DNA from: Pycnopodia helianthoides
Taxonomy: Eukaryota; Echinodermata; Asteroidea; Forcipulatida; Asteriidae
Reading direction: 5' to 3'
Assembly (NCBI GenBank): GCA_032158295.1
Contig: CM063243.1
Span: 11,686,931 to 11,750,930, forward strand
Length of the DNA stretch: 64,000 nucleotides
Shown: positions 58,795-64,000 of the stretch, piece by piece
Layout of the letters: the number at the start of each line of letters is the position of its first letter
How positions within the stretch are numbered: the first letter of the stretch is position 1
The notes under the pieces: generated by a model
The model's input: the letters and a program-made list of their open reading frames with translations, nothing else
Databases searched by the model: none
What the model was told of the DNA's origin: nothing
Made by a program: the position numbers and the translations under genes

Positions 58795-58870
58795 TGACCG
58801 GGGAATATCTATAATACCTTGTATTTATAGCGCGAAAAGTTACCAAAGGATTCAAGACAAGTTATGTGGG
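58795..58870 (-). mobile_element. Possible reversed SINE tail fragment
   Basis: AATACCTTGTATTTATAGCG followed by CGAAAAGTTACCAAAGGATT looks like the reverse of a SINE end (GCGCTATAAATACAAGG). Short and eroded. Confidence 0.3.
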
Positions 58871-60332
58871 AAACCCAGGTCCAGGTTGGAGAACTGATGG
58901 GTTTTGGGAGCCTTTTTAAAGGACAACACAGCGTGGCTGTGTTTCTAAATGGATCAGGATGGCTGCTCCATAAGCAATAATAGGCAGCAGTGGAAAATTC
59001 TTACATTTACCAATCCTTAAAATCACTGTATTCCATGTTGCGTTTTATAAAAACTTTTGAACTGATAGTTCCTGATAAATACCATCTTTAAGGGGAACTT
59101 GAGCTGCGTCAAGTGTTCTTATTCTACCCAGCCAAGTGGTTCACCGACCAATCATGCAAGAAATTTGATCAACTCCCATGTGCTGCTCGTAGTGTTTACA
59201 CAAAACGCATAGTAATTTTGTGCATTCAAAAAATTATTTACCATTGCTTGTAAAGATAGGGGACTGTACACAGTATGAGGTCAAGTGGGAATTATCAATA
59301 GCTTTTATCAGATGTTGTGGATCATTTTCAAAGATTGAAACTTGCTACGCACTGTTTTGCGGAGTCGGGAAACCATTGAAAGGCTACACGGTGCTCTGTT
59401 TGCCACTGGTTCCCCGCTTCCATCTGCTTTAGCTTTAGAACGCTTTCTGCTAAGCAACCTTAGTACCTTTCATTCCCCCCCCCCAAGAAACAAAAAATAA
59501 TCTGAAATGTGGACTGATTTTGAAATGAATGTGAAAAATACATCTTGCAAATTATTTACTCACGTGCCAGTTTTATTTGACTAGCCATAACAAAGCTTGT
59601 TATTAAGTACAGTGGGCATATGTACCCACGGCACACTAAGCCGCCATGGCTGAAAATGACAAAGTGCAGAGCAGACATATTATCAATTCTTGGCAAACTT
59701 GATGTCTTATCAGAGATAATGGTAAATGTGTCAACCATGCTAAATCAGGGGGGGGGGTAGAGCTTTGCGAATGGGCTTTAAAACAAGGTTCTGGTAGGTA
59801 CATTCCCATTTCCCAGTGGTTTGAAAAAGAAACCTGCATTTTTTTAACGAAAAGCTTCAGTGGCAAAAAAAAGAAGAAGGTTAATTCCTAAATGCTGTCA
59901 GTGTCGGCCTTGAGAAACTTGAGAAGAACTAAATACCCTGGATAAGTGCCAAACCAGAGGATGAAAGGCCCAGATAAACAACTTATTGGGAGTGTTGACA
60001 AGGAAATAAAAAATCCTGCAACCTGTAACCATAATTAATATACTTAATCGGAAACGGATGTCATCCTTTATAAGACTGTTATTTCCAGGATAAATAGTTC
60101 CTGGATTTAAACAGGTGTTTTGAAACAAATGTTTGAGGATTGTTCAGAAGGATACAAAAATAAAGCAAACGGTTTTACTAGCACCTTGAAAGGGATGCAG
60201 TATGTGGTGCAAATTGCTGCCCAACTATGCTAGGAACCCTTGAGCAAGCCCACATGATAAGTGCTCTTGATTGTTGATTCTTTTGCCCTTGAACTAAGAG
60301 AAGTCTTTGGTTTCTCCCTTTGGCAAACATGA

Positions 60333-60490
60333 GTGTGTGTGGGTGGCGGTGTGTACCTGCATAAAACCGAGGACTTTAATCAAAAGGGATCTCGGTGTTT
60401 TGACAGAGCGAGGACTTCCTCGCTTCGCTTTCATGTACAAAAACCAATGGGGATGTCGCATAGAAAACTAATTCCAAACAATGTGAGAAC
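60333..60490 (-). repeat. Reverse copy of the 13.4-14.5 kb repeat unit
   Basis: AAACCGAGGACTTTAATCAA, GTTTTGACAGAGCGAGGACT and AAAACCAATGGGGATGTCGC match the complement of the array unit around 13440-13560. Confidence 0.55.
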
Positions 60491-61184
60491 AAAGATTCAT
60501 CAGGTCAACAAATGTGTGAGTGTGTGTGGGAGTAGGAGGCGGGAGGGGGGTTACTAATCAAACTTAAAAATCCCAATCTTCCCAAGGACTGAGGCTCCAT
60601 GCATCCAGTGAAAAAAACACAACAAACCCAGTCTTGCATTGTAACACAATTCCCTTGTTTTTTTCAATCCAAGCTTCTTTGTGTATGCCGTTTTCCAAGA
60701 ACAAATATTTGTTCCAAGTTATTTTCTGAACTTTGTACAGAGCCGAGGTTTACTGAGCAAACATAAGTTGTGTCTCCATCATGACCTCCTAGACCATTCC
60801 ATCACGTAAGAATGATGAAGGTTCCAATGGCCCACGGGTCTTTCTATGTATTCAACAAATTGTTTTTTCTTCCCGGATCTAAGAACAACACAGAAAACAT
60901 GCCTCTGCCATGTTTTCTTTTAACTATATCCTGGGGGGGATATATGGATGCTGTGTTAGTACCGAAATGAAAAAAAAAGCAGGAAGTTTGATTCACTGGG
61001 TAATTACTGTTGAAGCCCCTACACCACTGGGAAATAACCGTGAGCTATAAGTGAAAGTGAATTCCCTTAAAACAGTGTAGCATCAACAACTACTTAATAT
61101 TACGGTGTGTTCATATGAAATCTGTTGATGAATGATACTTGTAGTGCTGGAAGATGAGTCCTTGCAATCCAGTCTCTGCATTAT

Positions 61185-61531
61185 AAGAATGTAATGATAA
61201 TAACTAGTTCTTATATAGCACATTTTACAAAAATGTATCAATGCGCTTTACATTAGTGCCCTGGTCATTGGGCCAATAACATTCCTGTAATCTTTCTCAG
61301 CTCCCTGGGGAGTATACAGCCCTGCTGTGGCACTTCAAAGGCTTTTTCAAACACAGTATCAACCTCTAACCTCACAGGTATCCATTTATACGCCTGGGTG
61401 AAGAGAATAAAATATAAGTAAAGCATCTTGCTCAAGGACACAAGTGTCATGACTGGGACTCGAACCCACACCTCGGTGACTCAACCACCAGAACTTGAAC
61501 CCGATACCCTAAACCGCTTGGCCATGACACC
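61185..61531 (-). mobile_element. tRNA-Leu(CAA)-headed SINE
   Basis: Reads leftward. 61531-61443 is a tRNA-Leu-like head: a 7-bp acceptor stem (GGTGTCA with TGACACT), A box TGGCCAAGCGG, an anticodon loop TTCAAGT (CAA) with a five-pair stem that needs wobbles, a GGTG/CACC variable arm, and B box GGTTCGAGTCC (61466-61456). The typical TGTCCTTGAGCAAGATGCTT follows, then the body, and a tail at TATATAAGAACTAGTTATTA. A free-standing functional tRNA is less likely because the SINE body follows directly. Confidence 0.7.
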
Positions 61532-63077
61532 CCACATTGCCCTCACTGTCTCTACACTGTACCTTTATACGTCGTATTAGGGAGAGGAACCAAAAGAAAC
61601 TACTTGTACATTTTCCTACATGTTGACGGTGGTAATTTATTTAATTCTGTTAGCTTGTACTTTCTTCACATTCCTAAAGACCAAGTGTAACATTCATACA
61701 AAGATGTGTGTTTCACTTTGTCTGGATCCTTGTTGACATGACACAATGTTGCAATTGAGTTAAAAGTAGGATTTTCAAAAACAAATTGAAAACACGCTGC
61801 TTAACCAGTTCAGCAATGATCATTAGCACCAATAACAGTTTCTCTTGTATAGACACATCCACCCTTTAAAATGATGTTGACAACAAATGATATGCCATGT
61901 TGAGGTCAAAGTTGAAATGTGAGTGTATCTGCGGTGCATTTCAAGCTGTGTGCATGAGGTTGGGCTCGTTAACAAGATTTGGTCCGAAAAATACAGTACA
62001 CTTTTATCATGCAGCCTCAATCTCTGTCATGCGCCCCATTTGGTTTACACCCCACAGTAAAAGGGTCCAACTATTGTTGCTCTTCCACAGCCATTGTTAA
62101 GTTTACATTGATTTGAAAAGGGCAGAAGGATGTCCGCTATGTGAAAGTGGTGTATATGGCAAACAGATGTGACAATGCTGCATTATGTATGCAAGCGAAC
62201 CGTTGCAGTCAAATATTTGCCAGTATGTCTGGTACAGTGACTTGGTCACAATTGAATGCTGAATTTTGGGGCAAACCTTTTCGCACAGCAACTTGTCCAA
62301 TCGGTAAAGCCTGGTACCCTTTCCCCATTATGGTATGATTCCAATGAAGGGGAAATTATGTACACCTCCTTGTTACTGTGCAAGAGCTTGCCCCAAACTA
62401 TGGAATTATGACCAGTCTTAAATGGATTTAAATTTGAGTGTTCATATGTAATAGATAGGTTGCAGTGTGACGTAAATCGGCCATCTTTACGGGCAGTTTA
62501 GAATAAACAGTCGTGCGTTTCGTGTGAGAACGGCGTGTAACACGCGCGCATTTCACAAAACTCATTGCAGGATTGGTCAGTGAACAACGCGGCTGCGTTA
62601 ATAAGTTGAGCGTTTGATGCATCTGCAAGCCAAAATGCAATTTGCCCGTAAAGATGGCGTCTACTGGGAACTATCTATACGCAAATGGAGTATAGTCTAC
62701 TAAATTTCACGGACATCTTGTCAAAATATTCACCTTCCCCCGTGACTGCTGTACATTCCGAGACACCCCTGTGTGTAACCCCATGAGCAGAGCAATAATT
62801 TTCCTGCATAGTGAGCAACAGTAGAATGGAAATTGTTTATATATTAATTTGTAGTTTACAACATTCCACTTTCTCTCATCGACAAAACTTGCAAGATTCC
62901 TCGGTGTAAATTGTACTCGCTATCAACAACTGTCATCATGCAGTTACAGATCCAAGGCTAAAATTGCCAGAATGTAATACAAAGACATGGCATAGTTGCA
63001 GAATCTTTTTTTATGATTGGTTTTAATGACCATTTTGCAGTTTGTCTTCCTGCTTTTCCTCTTTGGTTTAATGACTA

Positions 63078-63281
63078 TTTTGCCGTTTGTCCTTCCGCTT
63101 TGCTTTGCCTCCATCAATCATGCAATGTAAATAACACCATTTACAGCCTACCAGCTTGTTTACTTTTTTTGGTACATTTTTTGCCGTTTGTCCTTCCGCT
63201 TTGCTTTGCGTCCATCAATCATGCAATGTAAATAACACCATTTACAGCCTACCAGCTTGTTTACTTTTTTTGGTACATTTT
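63078..63281. repeat. 101-bp tandem duplication
   Basis: TTTTGCCGTTTGTCCTTCCG to TTTTTTTGGTACATTTT occurs twice in a row (from about 63081 and 63182), differing at one position (GCCTCC against GCGTCC). A weaker third copy precedes it at about 63035-63077 (TTTGCAGTTTGTCTTCCTGC). Confidence 0.9.
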
Positions 63282-63920
63282 GAATCATTCACTTAACTTT
63301 ACAGCTGATTTCCTCTTTTTCTCATCATCATTTCTAGTGCCATAGAGAGTGAAAAAAACACTGAATACAAGGTCAGTACCAGCAGTTTCCTATTATCTCC
63401 CTTAAATAAAAAAGCTGCACATTTGTAGAATTTTTGAGAAAGTAAATTTCCATCCATAGTTGAATAGAATTGAGAAAAAAAGCTCACTTGAATATAGAGA
63501 GCAGCAATGTTTTCTTTACATGAAGCCTGCAGCTTCTTTACATATAGCGTTAGCAGATAACACGGATGACTAGTAAATAAACTGATACATGTACTGCACA
63601 ACAAAGCATGGTAAACAGACACTGCCAACTTTTCTTAATGTTTACTGTTTTGTTGTTGTTGACCAAACTAAGTTTCGACCTTGTATGACAACTTTGTTTT
63701 AAAAGCTGAAGGATTAGAATTTACTCTTCCTGAAACTCACATACATGTACTACCTTTTCTTTAATGCAGTATGATTCCATCATAAAATGAGTACATCAGA
63801 TACATCAAAGAGACATGCATGAAACTATGTCATGACATACCGTTTGTGTTTTACCAAAACTCATGCTTACTTGAAACAAGTACTGTATACTCAGTACTTT
63901 TCCGAGTTCTGTAAACAAAA

Positions 63921-64000
63921 ATTGGGTGGGATTCGAACCCACATCCTTTGCCATTCTAGAGCATATGTTTTACCACTAGACCACCGAGCTTGCCCGGTAG
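63921..64000 (-). mobile_element. tRNA-like SINE head cut by the window end
   Basis: On the minus strand an A box TGGTCTAGTGG (63983-63973) and a B box GGTTCGAATCC (63939-63929) have normal spacing, but acceptor and anticodon stems do not pair well. Most likely the head of a SINE whose promoter end lies at or beyond 64000; a degraded tRNA gene is the alternative. Confidence 0.55.

Larger units (their letters stand above)
57334..63920. other. Right flank, no supported gene
   Basis: Apart from SINEs and the 101-bp duplication nothing coding is convincing. A small exon-like piece (acceptor ...TTTCTAG then GCCATAGAGAGTGAAAAAAA to AAG/GTCAGT, about 63338-63371) is too short to judge. Confidence 0.5.

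Noticed and set aside
61443..61531. Stand-alone functional tRNA-Leu gene
   Set aside because: The sequence continues directly into a SINE body with the typical CCTTGAGCAAG, and the anticodon stem needs several wobble pairs.

Overview
This is eukaryotic, AT-rich, intron-containing animal DNA. Genes are split by GT-AG introns, non-coding DNA dominates, and short transposable elements are everywhere. The best guess is an echinoderm, probably a sea star, but no species can be read from the sequence. The guess rests on recurrent short elements beginning GGGCCCAATTTCATAGAGCTGCTTA, on many copies of the palindrome TACATGTA, and on tRNA-headed SINEs. I associate these with ambulacrarian genomes from memory, not from a search.

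Layout. 1-8 kb: repeats, plus two coding-like exons that may be the 3' end of a + strand gene entering from the left. 8-21 kb: gene-poor, with transposon copies, a 23-bp minisatellite and one receptor-like open frame of doubtful status. 21.3-29.0 kb: ZFPL1 (+), complete in six exons and the only confidently named gene. Its first intron holds a decayed terminal-inverted-repeat DNA transposon carrying a broken SAP-domain frame. 29.2-30.4 kb: a three-exon gene (-) for a 122-residue multi-pass membrane protein, tail to tail with ZFPL1. 31.8-32.9 kb: 'gene A' (-), two exons, 253 residues, charged and disordered. 36.3-38.6 kb: 'gene B' (+), about 173 residues. 42.9-50.0 kb: 'gene C' (+), 243 residues, rich in phosphorylation, degron and phosphatase-docking motifs, probably with a 5' non-coding exon. 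50-64 kb: mostly 3' flank and repeats, with a small exon-like segment at 57.28 kb that resembles the last exon of gene C.

Genes A, B and C are not recognised. A and B point away from each other, and each ends in a 171-nt phase-0 exon with weakly similar residue patterns, so they may be old duplicates. Gene C reads like a regulated, cell-cycle-type protein. ZFPL1 is a Golgi membrane RING-like protein and has no evident functional link to its neighbours.

Repeats include two families of about 380 bp bounded by TTAA, a third related element, two large palindromes, a tRNA-Leu(CAA)-like SINE, a second tRNA-like head cut by the window end, two recent tandem duplications and a degenerate telomere-like block. 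No rRNA genes, CRISPR arrays, bacterial operons or intact transposase or reverse transcriptase genes were seen.
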